A stretch of DNA of 64,000 bases, taken from positions 558,001 to 622,000 of the forward strand of contig CAVSLJ010000003.1 of the NCBI GenBank assembly GCA_963728875.1, given 5' to 3'. The stretch comes from DASUPK01 sp963728875 (GTDB lineage: Bacteria > Actinomycetota > Thermoleophilia > Solirubrobacterales > 70-9). Shown here in pieces: positions 19,545 through 29,011 of this stretch (positions are counted from its first letter, which is position 1; the number at the start of each line of letters is the position of its first letter). The position numbers were made by a program, and so were the translations under genes. The notes beneath the pieces were generated by a model. It saw only the letters and a list, made by a program, of their open reading frames with translations. It did no database searches and was not told the DNA's origin.

Positions 19545-21443
19545 ATGGCTCGACGTATCCCCAGGGACGAATCGCTGGCGCGTGTCCACGGCGTGGGCGC
19601 GCTGTTCTCGGCCGCCTACGGCAACGTGGGCTCATCGATCTACTACGCGCTGGGCGTCACCGCCGCCTTCGCACTCGGCCTGACCCCGGTCGCGTTCGTG
19701 ATCGCAGGGCTGATCTTCATGTGCACGGCCTCCACCTACATCGAGGCCACCGTGATGTACCCGGAGGCGGGCGGGTCCTCGAGCTTCGCGCGCCACGCCT
19801 TCAACGAGCTGATCAGCTTTCTCGCCGCCTGGGGGCAGATGCTCAACTACATCATCACGGTTGCGATCTCGGCCTTCTTCGTCCCCCATTACCTGGCCGT
19901 GTTCTGGCCGTGGCTGGGCGAATCGCCGGGCGACATCTTCGGAGGTGTCGCCGTCATCGCGTTCCTCGCCGCCCTCAACGTCAAGGGGACCCAGGAGTCC
20001 ACCCGGCTGAACCTGATCCTGGCCATCGCCGACCTCTGCACGCAGGTCATCCTGGTCGCGATCGGGCTCGCGCTGGTGTTCAACCCCAACATCCTGGTGG
20101 ACAACGTCCACCTCGGTGTGGCGCCGAGCTGGGGGGACTTCTTCCTCGGGATCGCGGTCGGGATGATCGCCTACACGGGGATCGAGACGATCTCGAACAT
20201 GTCCGAGGAGGCGAAGGACGCGTCCAAGACGATTCCCAGGGGCACGGGCTTGACGGTTCTCGCGGTGCTCGGGCTCTACACGCTGTTGCCGCTGATCGCG
20301 CTCTCGGCGATGCCGGTCCACCACGTGGCTGGCCACTACACGACCGATCTGGGCACGAAGTTCGCCGACGACCCCGTGCTCGGCATCGTCGAGAACCTCG
20401 GCCTGGGCGCCGGCCTCACGAACATCATGCGCTACTACGTCGGCGTCCTGGCCGCGGTGATCCTGGTGATCGCGACCAATGCCGCCCTGATCGGCGTCTC
20501 CCGTCTGACCTTCTCGATGGGCCACTACCGCCAGCTCCCCGAGCGGTTGCGCCAGATCCACCCTCGCTTTCGCACTCCGTACATCGCGATCCTGGTCTTC
20601 TCGCTGATCGCAGCCATCACGGTGCTACCCGGCGAGACCGAGCTGCTCGCCACCCTCTACTCCTTCGGGGCGATGCTCTCGTTCACGATCGCCCACATAT
20701 CGGTGATCAAGCTGCGAAAGCGCTATCCCGACAGGGAGCGCGAGTGGAAGCCGCCGGGCAACTTCCGGGCGTTCGGCTTCGACATACCCCTGACGGCCGT
20801 GTTCGGCGGCCTCGGAACATTCGCGGCGTGGATCGTGGTGATGGCGCTCAACCCCCGCACGCTGGTGATCGGAACGATCTGGATGGCGCTTGGGATCTCG
20901 ATCTACCTGCTCTACCGCCGCTCGCAGGGCCTCTCCCCCTCGCAGACCCACAAGGTCGTCCTGCCCGAGCCGCTCGGAGTCGAGGAGGTCGAGTACAAGA
21001 GCGTCCTCGTCGCCTTCGAGGAGGACGAGCCCTTCTCGGACCAGACGATGGCGACCGCTGTCAAGCTGGCGTCCAAGAAGCGGCGTGCGATCCACGTGAT
21101 CTCGGTCGTGATCGTGCCCAGCCATCTGCCGCTCGACGCTTCGCTCCATGACCAGGAGGAGGCCGCGCGATCGAAGATCGAGCAGGCGAAGCTGATCGGC
21201 GGCCTTCGCGTCAGCGGGCACGTCCACCGGGTGCGGCCGAACCAGGCGGGTCACTCGATCGCCGAGGAGGCCCGGGAGCTGAAGGCGAGCGCGCTGGTCA
21301 TGGGCCTGCGCTACCGCAACGGCGCCCCCCTCTACGGCAAGACGCTGCAGACCGTGCTCGCGGAGCGGCCTTGCCGGGTGATCGTCGTCGGCGAGCCGGA
21401 GCGGGCGCGTGAGGCCGCGGGGCTAGCCCCAGTTCCTGCCTGA
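19545..21443 (+). CDS. APC permease fused to a C-terminal UspA domain
   Basis: 632 residues, uninterrupted. Residues about 20-460 are an APC transporter with about twelve helices (GALFSAAYGNVGSSIYYALG; YPEAGGSSSFARHAFNEL; NMSEEAKDASKTIPRG). Residues about 475-620 form a universal stress protein domain (EYKSVLVAFEEDEPFSDQ; ASALVMGLRYRN; CRVIVVGEPERA). The fusion suggests that nucleotide or stress sensing gates uptake; family knowledge does not fix the substrate. It follows the TetR gene by 69 bases but the genes may be independent. A dispersed repeat begins on its stop codon. Confidence 0.88.
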   Translation: MARRIPRDESLARVHGVGALFSAAYGNVGSSIYYALGVTAAFALGLTPVAFVIAGLIFMCTASTYIEATVMYPEAGGSSSFARHAFNELISFLAAWGQMLNYIITVAISAFFVPHYLAVFWPWLGESPGDIFGGVAVIAFLAALNVKGTQESTRLNLILAIADLCTQVILVAIGLALVFNPNILVDNVHLGVAPSWGDFFLGIAVGMIAYTGIETISNMSEEAKDASKTIPRGTGLTVLAVLGLYTLLPLIALSAMPVHHVAGHYTTDLGTKFADDPVLGIVENLGLGAGLTNIMRYYVGVLAAVILVIATNAALIGVSRLTFSMGHYRQLPERLRQIHPRFRTPYIAILVFSLIAAITVLPGETELLATLYSFGAMLSFTIAHISVIKLRKRYPDREREWKPPGNFRAFGFDIPLTAVFGGLGTFAAWIVVMALNPRTLVIGTIWMALGISIYLLYRRSQGLSPSQTHKVVLPEPLGVEEVEYKSVLVAFEEDEPFSDQTMATAVKLASKKRRAIHVISVVIVPSHLPLDASLHDQEEAARSKIEQAKLIGGLRVSGHVHRVRPNQAGHSIAEEARELKASALVMGLRYRNGAPLYGKTLQTVLAERPCRVIVVGEPERAREAAGLAPVPA

Positions 21444-21540
21444 CGGCTTCGCCATCAAGTCGCGCCCACGAGCGGCCGCCCCGCATGAGTCGGGCCGGCT
21501 TCGCCGCCCCTCCAAAGTGCTGAGGCCTGGTGGGCGCTAG
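21443..21540. repeat. Dispersed palindromic repeat, copy 2 (long form)
   Basis: The first 37 bases match the other three copies; the extension to 21540 resembles the extension at 3723-3784, including CTCCAAAGTG and the closing GGTGGGCGCTA. It fills the whole gap between the convergent APC-UspA and glutamine-synthetase-like genes and ends over the stop codon (cta, 21537-21539) of the latter. Confidence 0.75.
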
Positions 21541-22961
21541 CCGCGCTCGAACATGCGGCGCTTCTCGTAGTCCGTGACCACCTGGTCGAACTCCTGCTGC
21601 TCGTAGCGCGCGTAGTTCGAGTAGTGCTTCTGGACCGACTCGCCGAAGGCGGTCTTCGACGAAGTCGCTTGCGTCCCAGAGCTCCTTCGGCCTCCCGCAG
21701 CGAGGAGGGGAACGGCTCGGCCTCGCCGGCCTCGTAGGCGTTGCCCTTCAGCTCGGGGCCGGGGTCGGTCTGCGTTCTCGATCCCGTCGAGGCCCGGCCG
21801 CGAGCAGCGCCGCGAAGGCGAGGTACGGATTGGCGTCGGCGCCGGGGATCCGGCACTCGACCCGGCGTGACTGGCCGTGGCCGACCACGCGGAATCCGCA
21901 GGTCCGGTTGTCGCGGCCCCAGGAGACCGAGGTCGGCGCCCAGCTCTCGGCGGCGTAGCGCTTGTAGGAGTTGATCGAGGGCGCGATGAACAGGGCGAGG
22001 TCCTTGATGTGGTTCCGCATCCCGCCGAGGTAGTGGCGGAAGGTGTCGGTCTCCTCGCCGTCGCCGTCGACGAAGACGCGACTTGCCGTCCGTCGCCGAC
22101 CAGGCTCGAGTGGATGTGGCAGGAGCTGCCGATGTCCTTCTCCGAGGGCTTCGCCATGAAGCTCGCCGAGATCTCGTTGAGGAAGGCGATCTCCTTGACG
22201 CCGTTCTTGTAGATCGTGTGGCGGTCGGCCGAGGTGACCGCGTCGGCGTAGCGGAAGTTGACCTCGTGCTGGCCGTACCAGGCCTCGCCCTTGGAGAACT
22301 CGACCGGGATCCCCGCGCCCTGCATGCCGCGGCGGATCGGGCCCAGGTACTGCTCGTCCATCGTGGTGGCGAGGATGTGGTAGTCGAGGATGTAGGGGAT
22401 CGTCGGGGTGAGGTCGCGGAATCCCTTCTCCCAGGCCTCGGCGTAGCTCTCCTTGTAGAGGTAGAACTCGAGCTCGGAGGCGAAGTAGGGCGTGTAGCCC
22501 ATCTCGGCCGCCCGCTCGTACTGGCGCGATCAGGATCTGGCGCGGCGAGGCGACCACGGGGCTGCCGTCATGGTTGACGACGTCGGCGAGCACCAGCGCG
22601 GTGCGATCGAGCCAGGGGATCCGCCGCAGCGTTGAGAGGTCCGGGCTGGATGCCGAAGTCGCCGTAGCCGTCCTCCCAGTTCGCCATCTCGTAGCCGGGG
22701 ACCGGCTCCATCTCCATGTCCAGGGCGAGCAGGTAGTTGCAGCCCTCGACGCCGTGGCCGGTGACCTCGTCGAGGAAGTACTCGATCTCGATCCGCTTGC
22801 CGAAGAGGCGCCCCTGCATGTCGGTGAAGGCGGTGACGACCGTGTCGATCGTCGCCGGCCTCGCCGGCCTTGCGGAGCTCGTCGAGCGAGAGCATGCCGC
22901 GAGTGCCGCCGGGACCACCGGGCCTGGGAGCGGCGTCCTTGCTCTTCTCCCCAGATGCCAC
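21537..22961 (-). CDS. Glutamine synthetase-family ligase (PuuA/GlnA4-like)
   Basis: About 470 residues of the glutamine synthetase fold. Visible blocks: TDMQGRLFGKRIE near the N-terminus, ASELEFYLYKESYAEAW, metal-site region VEFSKGEAWYGQHEVNF, SCHIHSSLV, the ATP loop NSYKRY and PGADANPYLAFAALLAAG. Members of this branch ligate glutamate to amines (putrescine, ethanolamine, isopropylamine) rather than to ammonium. Start ATG 22961. About seven breaks between 21660 and 22870. It diverges from an aldehyde dehydrogenase, the expected next enzyme type in a gamma-glutamylamine pathway. True substrate unknown. Confidence 0.78.
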
Positions 22962-22985
22962 GCGCGGACCCTATATCGTCGGAGC

Positions 22986-24400
22986 GTGGCGAGCAAGGAA
23001 GCGATCCGGGTCATCGAGCCGGCCACCGAGGAGGTGATGGCGGAGATCCCGCGCGCCGGGGGTCGAGGAGACCGACGCGGCGATCGCGCGCGCCAGCGAC
23101 GCGTTCCCCGCCTGGCGCGCGATGGCTCCCGACGACCGCTCGTCCCTGCTCCACGAGCTGACCGACGCGATCGCCGCGCGCCAGGAGGACCTCGCCCAGC
23201 TCGAGGCTCGCAACGCCGGCAAGCCGATCTGCGACGCCCGCGGCGAGCTGGGGATGGTGGTCGAGACCTTCCGCTACTACGCGGGCGCCCCCGAGCGGCT
23301 CACCGGCAAGACGATCCCGGTCGCAGGAGGCGTCGACATGACCTTCCGCGAGCCGCTCGGCGTGGTCGGCCTGATCACTCCCTGGAACTTCCCCCTCACG
23401 ATCGCCTCCTGGAAGGTGGCCCCGGCGCTCGCCGCCGGCAACACGATCGTGCTGAAGCCGGCCGAGCTGACGCCGCTGACCGCCATCGAGCTCGAGAAGA
23501 TCGCTCTGGAGGCGGGCGTTCCCGAGGGCGTGTTCAACGTGGTCCCGGGCAAGGGGAGCGTCTGCGGGCAGCGCATGGTCGAGCATCCGGACGTCGCCAA
23601 GGTCGCCTTCACCGGCTCGACCGAGGTCGGGCGCGGGATCGCGGAGAGCGCCGCCGCCACGATCAAGCGCGTCACGCTCGAGCTGGGCGGGAAGTCCGCC
23701 AACGTGATCTTCGCCGACGCCGACCTGGAGGCGGCCGCCGCCTCCGCCCCGCTGGCCGTCTTCGGCAACGCCGGGCAGGACTGCTGCGCCCGATCGCGGA
23801 TCCTGGTGGAGCGTTCGGCGATGGACGACTTCATGTCGGCCCTGGAGAGCGCCGTCAAGTCGATCAAGGTCGGCGACCCGCTCGATGAGTCGACCCAGAT
23901 GGGCCCGGTGATCTCCGCCGAGCAGCTGGAGACGGTCTCCTCGTACATCAACGGCGACGCTCCGGTCGCCTTCCGGGGCGACCGCTCCGGATGGCCCCGG
24001 CTACTGGTTCCCTCCGACCGTCCTGGCGCCGGTCTCGAACGACGCCCGGCCGGCCCGCGAGGAGATCTTCGGCCCGGTCGCCTGCGTGATCCCGTTCGAG
24101 GACGAGGCGGAGGCGATCCGGCTCGCCAACGACACGATCTACGGGCTCTCGGGCTCGGTCTGGACCCGCGACGGGGCCAAGGCCCTGCGGGTCGCGCGGG
24201 CGATCGAGACCGGGGTGATCTCGATCAACTCGAACACCTCTGTCCGGGTGTCGACTCCGTTCGGCGGCTTCAAGCAGTCCGGGGTCGGCCGGGAGCTGGG
24301 CCCGGACGCGCTCGAGGCCTACAGCGAGGTCAAGAACGTCTACTACGCCACGGATATGCGAGGGTCCTCCGCAGGCGAAGCCGAGGAGGAACCCGCATGA
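22986..24400 (+). CDS. Aldehyde dehydrogenase (NAD-type, amine-derived aldehyde likely)
   Basis: About 470 residues. ALDH hallmarks: TPWNFPLTIASWKVAPALAA, KPAELTPLTA, catalytic Glu in LELGGKSANVIF, catalytic Cys in NAGQDCCARSRI, and EEIFGPVACV then GGFKQSGVGRELG. It resembles aminobutyraldehyde/betaine-aldehyde dehydrogenases. GTG 22986 begins the frame; +1 breaks lie near 23059 and 23993. The stop overlaps the next gene as ATGA. With the divergent ligase and a PuuD-like hydrolase it would oxidise a gamma-glutamyl aminoaldehyde. Confidence 0.85.
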
Positions 24401-25146
24401 CAGCGGGACGTCTCGAGGGGAAGGTCTGCGTGATCACCGGGGCCGCGAGCGGGATCGGCGCGGAGACCGCGCGGCTGTTCGCGGAGGAGGGCGCCCGCGT
24501 GGTCGGCGTCGACCTCGCGGAGGGCGCCGAGGGCGAGCTCGCCCTGCGTGCCGACGTCGCCGACGAGGACTCCGTGCGCGAGATGTACGCGAAGGCGGCC
24601 GAGGAGATGGGGCGCATCGACGTGCTCTTCAACAACGCCGGGATCAGCCCGGACGACGACGTCTCCGTGCTCGACACCTCCCTCGAGGCCTGGCAGCGGG
24701 TCCAGGACGTCAACCTGAAGTCGGTCTTCCTCTGCTGCAAGCACGGCATCCCGCACCTGCTCGATGCCGGCGGCGGGTCGGTGATCAACACCGCCTCCTT
24801 CGTCGCAGTGATGGGCGCCGCGACCTCGCAGATCTCCTACACGGCCTCCAAGGGCGGCGTGCTGGCGCTCTCGCGGGAACTCGGCGTCGAGTTCGGCAAG
24901 CGAGGCGTGCGCGTCAACGCCCTCTGCCCCGGCCCGGTGAACACCCCGCTGCTGCAGGAGCTGTTCGCCAAGGATCCGGAGAAGGCGGCGCGCCGGCTGG
25001 TCCACCTGCCGATGGGCCGCTTCGCCGAGGCTCGGGAGATCGCTCAGGGCGCGCTCTTCCTGGCGAGCGACGACAGCTCGTACGTGACCGCCTCGACCTT
25101 CCTGGTCGACGGCGGCCTCTCGGGCGCCTACGTCACCCCCGAATAG
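24397..25146 (+). CDS. Short-chain dehydrogenase/reductase
   Basis: 249 residues, uninterrupted. NAD(P)-binding TGAASGIG, acidic residue after beta-2 (VGVDLAEG) suggesting NAD, NNAG, catalytic Ser-Tyr-Lys in INTASF and YTASKGG, and the PGPVNTP loop. Translationally coupled to the aldehyde dehydrogenase by ATGA, so likely in the same catabolic route. Its 3' end overlaps the converging TetR gene by 14 bases. Confidence 0.88.
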   Translation: MTAGRLEGKVCVITGAASGIGAETARLFAEEGARVVGVDLAEGAEGELALRADVADEDSVREMYAKAAEEMGRIDVLFNNAGISPDDDVSVLDTSLEAWQRVQDVNLKSVFLCCKHGIPHLLDAGGGSVINTASFVAVMGAATSQISYTASKGGVLALSRELGVEFGKRGVRVNALCPGPVNTPLLQELFAKDPEKAARRLVHLPMGRFAEAREIAQGALFLASDDSSYVTASTFLVDGGLSGAYVTPE

Positions 25147-25711
25147 CGGCGAGAACTCGCTGCGCGGTGGCGACCAGCGTCCCCCTCGACACCTCGGGGT
25201 GGTCGAGCGACCAGAGGGCGAGCCCTGCGCCGCCCGCGCGAAGGAACTCCGCAAGCGGCTCGACCTGCGCCTTCGGGACGCCCTTCTGCGCGGAGACGAA
25301 TCCTGCGAGCACCTCGCGGGCCCGATCCTGGTTGCCGCGGCGGAACTCGCGGATCTCGGCGTCGCCGCCCGAATCCCGGAAGATCATCCGCCACGCGTAA
25401 CCGTGCTCCGAGACGTAGTCGAACCAGGCCTCGATGATCGCCTCGACCCGCTGTTCGAAGGCCAGGTCCGGCGGAACCCGCTCGAAGAACCGGGGCAGGT
25501 CGTCTCGGTGGCGTTCGAGCAGGGCGAGGTAGAGCGCCTTCTTCGAATCGAAGTGGCGGTAGAGGATCGGCTTCGTCACCCCCGCCGCCGCGGCGATCTC
25601 GTCGAGGCTCGCGTGCGCGTAGCCACGATCGCCGAAGAGCCGGGCGCCGGCCTCCAGGATCAGCTCACGTCGCTCCGCAGGGGGCAAGCGCTTGCGAGTC
25701 TCGGTCGCCAT
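25133..25711 (-). CDS. TetR-family regulator
   Basis: 192 residues, uninterrupted. HTH: RRELILEAGARLFGDRGYAH then ASLDEIAAAAGVTKPILYRH and FDSKKALY, a classic TetR N-terminus. It diverges from the DUF4383 membrane gene across 35 bases that contain a perfect inverted repeat, so it probably represses itself and that gene. Confidence 0.88.
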   Translation of the reverse strand: MATETRKRLPPAERRELILEAGARLFGDRGYAHASLDEIAAAAGVTKPILYRHFDSKKALYLALLERHRDDLPRFFERVPPDLAFEQRVEAIIEAWFDYVSEHGYAWRMIFRDSGGDAEIREFRRGNQDRAREVLAGFVSAQKGVPKAQVEPLAEFLRAGGAGLALWSLDHPEVSRGTLVATAQRVLAAIRG

Positions 25712-25725
25712 CGTGGAATCTTTGC

Positions 25726-25747
25726 TAAGTTACCGGACAGTAACTTA
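25726..25747. promoter_or_regulatory. Perfect TetR-type operator
   Basis: TAAGTTAC (25726-25733), six-base spacer CGGACA, GTAACTTA (25740-25747). The TTAC-N6-GTAA core is common for TetR regulators. The right arm touches the ATG of the DUF4383 gene, so binding would block both promoter and ribosome access. Confidence 0.8.
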
Positions 25748-26196
25748 TGCTGAAGCCGGAGAGACCGCTGCAGCCGGTCCAGTGGGCCGCCATCCTCGGG
25801 TCGATCGCCGTCCTCATCTGGAGCGTGCCCGGTCTGATCGCCAACCCCGACTTCCACGTCGGTGACGGCGCGACCTCGGTGAGGATTCTCGGCGTCGACA
25901 TGAACGGCTGGCACGCGGTCTCGGGATTCCTCGTCGCGATCCCGGGCTTCTACGCCGCGCTCCGCGTCCAGTGGTCGGCGCTCTTCAACCTGGCCGCGGC
26001 GGGAGCGCTGCTCTCGACCGCCGTCTGGGCCGTCGCCAGTGCCCACCCGGCCGGCGGACTCTTCTACTTCCCCCACGGGGACGCGGACGCCCTTCTGCAC
26101 GTCGGCACCTCGGCGATCTTCCTGGCCGGGGCGGCGCACCACTACCTGGTCGCGCCACGGCTTCGCGACAAGGTCGCGGCCACGAGCGGCCGCTAG
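25747..26196 (+). CDS. DUF4383-like four-helix membrane protein
   Basis: 149 residues, uninterrupted, four hydrophobic segments (WAAILGSIAVLIWSVPGLIA; VSGFLVAIPGFYAAL; LLSTAVWAVASAHP; ALLHVGTSAIFLAGAAHHYL). Resembles the DUF4383 family, whose function is unknown. Under the adjacent TetR operator. The last 12 codons (RLRDKVAATSGR) are encoded inside copy 4 of the dispersed repeat, so the C-terminus seems to have been supplied by the repeat. Confidence 0.7.
   Translation: MLKPERPLQPVQWAAILGSIAVLIWSVPGLIANPDFHVGDGATSVRILGVDMNGWHAVSGFLVAIPGFYAALRVQWSALFNLAAAGALLSTAVWAVASAHPAGGLFYFPHGDADALLHVGTSAIFLAGAAHHYLVAPRLRDKVAATSGR
26157..26193. repeat. Dispersed palindromic repeat, copy 4 (inside a gene end)
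   Basis: 37 bases, gap-free match to the other copies with a few substitutions. It codes for the last residues of the DUF4383-like protein, and the sequence CTAG straight after it holds the stop codons of both convergent genes. Confidence 0.65.
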
Positions 26197-26663
26197 AAGA
26201 GCGAGACCGCGTCGGCGGAGAGCTCGAAGCCGTGTCCGTTGCGGTCGTTGGCGCAGCGCACGCTCGTATCCAGAACCATGCAGGTGTAGCGGCCGACCGT
26301 GACATTCGCTCCCGGGCCCAGGGCCGGTGACTTGATGTTGACGACGCTATCGCCCGCGCAGACGTAGCGGCCGCCCTTCTTGCGGGTGACCTCGACGCCG
26401 AATCCCCAATCGACGGGACACCACTTGGGTTTCGGCGGCGCCGCCCAGGTGTGGCTCTGGATGTCGCAGCGGGCAACCCCGGGGAAGCCGGGAATCTTGT
26501 GGTGGTGCTTCCGGCGTGACTTCTTGTCCTGCAGCATCGCGCAGGAGATGTTCCCGTCGAGGGTGTGGAAGAAGCGCTGCTTGATCCGCGCCGAGCCGCT
26601 CGCCGGCAAGACCAGCGCAAGCGCCGCCACGACCGCGATCGCCATCAGAGCTCCCCGCCTCAC
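26193..26663 (-). CDS. Secreted Cys-rich protein (DUF6636-like)
   Basis: About 156 residues. N-terminal signal peptide (VRRGALMAIAVVAALALVLP, ASGSA cleavage). The mature part has Cys in LDGNISCAML, ARCDIQ, KWCPVDWG, YVCAGDS, YTCMVLD and VRCAND, spacing that matches the exported DUF6636 family of actinomycetes, ending GHGFELSADAVSLF. GTG 26663 or ATG 26645 are both possible starts. No enzymatic motif. It converges on the DUF4383 gene with a 4-base overlap. Confidence 0.7.
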   Translation of the reverse strand: MRRGALMAIAVVAALALVLPASGSARIKQRFFHTLDGNISCAMLQDKKSRRKHHHKIPGFPGVARCDIQSHTWAAPPKPKWCPVDWGFGVEVTRKKGGRYVCAGDSVVNIKSPALGPGANVTVGRYTCMVLDTSVRCANDRNGHGFELSADAVSLF

Positions 26664-26673
26664 GAATCGGACC

Positions 26674-27403
26674 CTAGCCCCTCTCGCCCCCCGTCGCAAC
26701 AGCCCATTCCAGGAACCGGCCGCAGAGCTCGCGGCCGAGCCGGTTCCAGTCGGCGATCTTCTCCTCGGTCTCGGCGCGCAGAGCCTCCGGGTCGACGCCG
26801 ATCCGCACCGCGTCCTCGTCCGAGCGGTAGTCGTCGATCCACGCCCGGCGTCCGCCGCGCGTCACCTCGGCGTGGAACTGGATCCCCCAGGCGCCCTCCC
26901 CGACCCGGTAGGCCTGGGCGCAGACCGGGCTGCGGGCGAGGATCGCCGCGCCCTCCGGGCGGCAGCGCCTCGTAGCTGTGCCACTGGAAGGCCTCGAAGC
27001 TCGGCGCCAGCGGGCCGATCACCGGATCCGCCCTCCCCTCCTCGGTCACCTCGACGTCGAGCCAGCCGATCTCCGGCTCGCTCGCCCGGCGGGCCGAGCC
27101 GCCCGGCGCGCCTCGGCCAGCAGCTGGTAGCCGAGGCAGACCGCGAGCACCGGCATCCGGTCGTCGATCATCGCGGCCAGGAAGTCCTTCTCGAAGCGCA
27201 GCCAGGGATGGCGGTCCTCCTGGTCGGCGTGCATGGCGCCGCCGAAGGTGAGCACCGCGTCGTACTCGGCGATCTCGAGCGGGGGGCCGGTCCCGCGCTC
27301 GGAGAGCGAGCCACTCGTCCAGCTCCACCCCGCGCTCGGCCATCTCCTCGGCGAAGACGCCCGGCCCGGCGTCCGGCTGGTGCACGATGGCGAGCGCCCT
27401 CAT
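26674..27403 (-). CDS. Class-I glutamine amidotransferase-like protein
   Basis: About 243 residues, GMP-synthase-like amidotransferase fold. N-terminus MRALAIVHQPDAGPGVFAEE, DAVLTFGGAMHADQED, nucleophile elbow LAVCLGYQLLAEA and catalytic His-Glu in IQFHAEVTRGG. A separate C-terminal helix ends WAVATGGERG. Start ATG 27403. About five breaks between 26960 and 27310. Stand-alone members of this type hydrolyse small gamma-glutamyl or guanidino compounds or have no known role. It diverges from ridA by 47 bases. Confidence 0.7.
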
Positions 27404-27450
27404 CGGTGAGATACTGGCGAATCGGCCTCGGTCACCTCCAGGAGGCCGGC

Positions 27451-27855
27451 ATGGACGCATCGCAGAGCACCAGGAGAGTGATCGAGACCGGCGAGGCGCC
27501 CGCGCCGATCGGTCCCTACTCGCAGGCCGTCGATGGCCGAACGGCGTCCTCTACTGCAGCGGCCAGGTCCCCCTCGATCCCGGGACCGGCGAGCTGGTCG
27601 AGGGCGGGATCGCCGAGCAGGCGCGCCGCTGCCTGGAGAGCCTCGACGCCGTCTGCCGGGCCGCCGGCACCCGGCTCCAGGACGCGGCGCGGATCGGGAT
27701 CTACCTGACCGACATGTCGCTGTTCGCCGAAGGTGAACGACGTCTACGCGACCTTCTTCGAGGAGCCGTTCCCGGTCCGCACCACGGTGGGGGTCGCGGC
27801 GCTGCCCAAGGGCGCGCTGGTGGAGATGGACGCCACCGTCCCGCTGGCGCCGTGA
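27451..27855 (+). CDS. ridA: RidA/YjgF enamine-imine deaminase
   Basis: About 134 residues. RidA proteins hydrolyse reactive 2-aminoacrylate and related enamines released by PLP dehydratases. Seen: APAPIGPYSQAV, LYCSGQVPLDPGTGEL, RIGIYLTDMSLFAEVNDVY and GVAALPKGALVEMDATVPLA. Breaks near 27540 and 27733 each add one base. Ribosome site ccaggagg precedes ATG 27451. The stop overlaps the GTG of the threonine deaminase gene (GTGA), a functionally telling coupling. Confidence 0.85.
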
Positions 27856-29011
27856 CCGACTCGGTCTCGCTCGAGGACATCGAGCGCGCCCGCGAGGTCG
27901 TCGCCGACGTCGTCGCGGCGCACCCAGGTGATCGAGTCGCGCTACCTCTCGCGGACCACCGGCGGCACGATCGCGCTCAAGGCCGAGAACCTGCAGCGCA
28001 CCGGGCTCCTTCAAGCTGCGCGGCGCGCTCAACAAGATCGCCACCCTCGACCCGGGCACCACGGGCGTCGTCACCGCCAGCGCCGGGCAACCACGGCCAG
28101 TCGGTGGCCTACGCCGCCCGCGCGCGCGGGCTGGCGGCCACGATCTTCATGCCCGAGCGCGCGGCGCTCGCGAAGATCGCCGCCGCCCGGGAGTCGGGCG
28201 CCGAGATCGTGCTCAGCGGCGAGTCGGTCGAGGCCTGCATCGGCGACGCGCGTGCGCACGCCGAGTCCGAGGGGCTCGCCTTCATCCACCCCTTCGACGA
28301 TCCGGCGGTGATCGCCGGGCAGGGGACGATCGGGCTGGAGCTGCTCGAGCGAGGTCGCCGACCTCGCCAAGGTGGTCGTGCCCGTCGGCGGCGGCGGGCT
28401 GGCCGCCGGGATCGCGACGCGCGATCAAGGGCAACCGAGCCGGGGTCGAGGTGGTCGGCGTCCAGGCCCAGTGCCGCGCTCGCCGACGGCATCGCCGTCA
28501 AGCACCCGGGCGAGATCACCGCGCCGCTGCTCGACGACCTGCTCGACGACGTCGTCACCGTCGACGAGAACGCGATCGCCGACGCGATCATGCTGCTGCT
28601 GGAGCGCACCAAGCTCGTCGTGGAGGGCGCGGGCGCCGTCGGGGTCGCCGCGCTCAGCGGAGAGCTGGTGCAGCCGGCCGCGACGGCACGACGGTCGTGG
28701 TCCTCTCGGGCGGCAACATCGACACCGGCGTCCTCGCCGACCTCGCCCGCCACCACGAGACCGGCCGCGGCCGGCGGCTGCGGATCTTCACCAAGATCCC
28801 CGACGAGCCCGGCTCGCTCGCGGCCCTGCTGACGGCGATCGGCGACGGCGGCGCCAACCTGATCGACGTCGACCACGTGCGCGAGGGCGTCGGCCTCTCG
28901 GTCAGCGAGACCGGCGTCGAGCTGGTGATGGAGACGCGCGGGCCCGAGCACGCGGAGCGGCTGCTGGAGCTGATCAGGGGGATCGGCTACACGCCCGACG
29001 TGCTGAGCTGA
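27852..29011 (+). CDS. ilvA: Threonine ammonia-lyase with ACT-like C-terminus
   Basis: About 380 residues; PLP enzyme converting threonine to 2-oxobutyrate and ammonia via an enamine. The PLP lysine lies in SFKLRGALNKI, the phosphate loop is VPVGGGGLAAGIA, and TASAGNHGQSVAYAA is the Asn-Gly-His region. The C-terminal 80 residues (IPDEPGSLAALLTAIGDGGA; NLIDVDHVREG) form an ACT-type regulatory domain, as in catabolic/short biosynthetic deaminases. GTG start overlapping ridA. About six breaks between 27925 and 28690. Confidence 0.85.

Noticed and set aside
19632..20561. Long minus-strand frame opposite the APC-UspA gene
   Set aside because: High-GC antisense frame, rich in Asp/Arg/His dipeptides, no start context and no family motif.
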